Part shown: positions 5,588 through 5,988 of the stretch, piece after piece | Position numbering within the stretch: position 1 is the first letter of the stretch | Layout of the letters: every line of letters begins with the position of its first letter | Made by a program: the position numbers and the translations under genes | Notes under the pieces: generated by a model | What the model was told of the DNA's origin: nothing | Seen by the model: only the letters and a program-made list of their open reading frames with translations | Database searches by the model: none | Origin: DAOMOP01 sp035444405 | GTDB taxonomy: Bacteria > Pseudomonadota > Gammaproteobacteria > Burkholderiales > Rhodocyclaceae | Direction: 5' to 3' | Assembly (NCBI GenBank): GCA_035444405.1 | Contig: DAOMOP010000226.1 | Span: 1-5,988, forward strand | DNA: 5,988 bases

Positions 5588-5988
5588 TTGTTCCGCTTCT
5601 TCGAGACACGCGTCGACCCCTATCCGGCCGATGCCCCGGCCGCGCCGCCGCGCGGTTTCTTCGCCTTCCTGTGGGCGGGCACCAAAGGAACGCGCCCCTA
5701 CATCCTCGCGATGACGCTCCTGACCGCGGCGATCGGCGCCTTCGAGGCGCTGTTGTTCGCGATGCTCGGGCGCGTCGTCGACTGGCTCGCGCGCGTCGAG
5801 CCGGCGCGCCTGTGGACCGACGAGGGCGGCACGCTGCTGCTGCTCGCCGCGATCATCCTCGGCAGCACCGCCCTGGTGGCGCTGCAGACCCTGCTCAAGC
5901 ACCAGACGCTGGCGGGCAACTTCCCGATGCGGCTGCGCTGGAACTTCCACCGCCTGATGCTCGGCCAGAGCATGAGCTTCTACCAGGA
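5588..5988 (+). CDS. ABC exporter half-transporter (permease/ATPase), N-terminal fragment
   Basis: Only the first 133 codons are in the window; the frame is open at the right edge. The protein begins (M)FRFFETRVDPYP, then a Pro/Ala-rich stretch and RGFFAFLW. A first hydrophobic segment follows at about residues 39-61, a charged loop, and a second at about 82-103. The visible fragment ends in NFPMRLRWNFHRLMLGQSMSFYQ, which resembles the first cytoplasmic region of MsbA/multidrug-type exporters (ABC transmembrane type 1). The Walker motifs would lie further right and are not visible, so the ATPase domain is inferred from family resemblance. The start is TTG, supported by GGAGA at 5-nt spacing. 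The gene diverges from nasA with 185 bp between the starts and shows no functional link to nitrate assimilation. Substrate unknown. Confidence 0.75.
   Translation, partial: MFRFFETRVDPYPADAPAAPPRGFFAFLWAGTKGTRPYILAMTLLTAAIGAFEALLFAMLGRVVDWLARVEPARLWTDEGGTLLLLAAIILGSTALVALQTLLKHQTLAGNFPMRLRWNFHRLMLGQSMSFYQ

Noticed and set aside
5403..5609. 69-residue N-terminal extension of NasA to an ATG at 5609
   Set aside because: It would run through the sigma-54 promoter, the hairpin leader and the start of the divergent ABC gene. Its residues are unlike any NasA N-terminus, and the ATG at 5402 has an ideal Shine-Dalgarno sequence.
1..5988. Searched by eye for CRISPR repeats, tRNA/rRNA, insertion sequences, att sites and a toxin-antitoxin or defence operon
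   Set aside because: None seen. The lone Uma2 gene has no partner gene on its strand, and no direct or terminal repeats flank it convincingly. There is no support for a new multi-gene system in this window.

Overview
The window is high-GC DNA (roughly two thirds G+C by eye) whose proteins look like those of nitrate-assimilating Betaproteobacteria, most likely Rhodocyclales (Azoarcus/Thauera/Aromatoleum type). That placement is an inference from protein similarity recalled from memory, codon bias and sigma-54 regulation; no search was run.

Layout: (1) 1-1675, minus strand, is the 5' two thirds of nirB, the large subunit of assimilatory NAD(P)H nitrite reductase, running off the left edge before its siroheme domain. 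(2) 1676-2001 is an intergenic control region. It holds a consensus-perfect sigma-54 promoter for nirB, an IHF-like site and a perfect NtrC-type dyad, plus a likely extended -10 promoter facing the other way. (3) 2002-2616, plus strand, is a Uma2-family (PD-(D/E)XK-like) putative endonuclease gene. (4) 2617-2672 is a short convergent gap rich in GC palindromes. (5) 2673-5402, minus strand, is a complete nasA, the molybdenum catalytic subunit of assimilatory nitrate reductase (909 aa, with a C-terminal [2Fe-2S] domain). (6) 5403-5587 is a divergent control region with a second consensus-perfect sigma-54 promoter, for nasA, and a stable leader hairpin. (7) 5588 to the right edge, plus strand, is the start of an ABC exporter gene that begins with TTG.

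NasA reduces nitrate to nitrite and NirB (with NirD, presumably beyond the left edge) reduces nitrite to ammonium. Both genes read leftward. Each has its own -24/-12 promoter of the kind driven by RpoN with an NtrC-type activator, so the sequence points to nitrogen-limitation control rather than anaerobic respiration. The Uma2 gene lies between them in the opposite orientation and has no evident role in nitrate assimilation; it may be an insertion that split nasA from nirB. The ABC gene appears unrelated.

I found no tRNA, rRNA, CRISPR array or insertion sequence. I also saw no convincing undescribed multi-gene system. The most notable content is the regulatory architecture and the position of the Uma2 gene.
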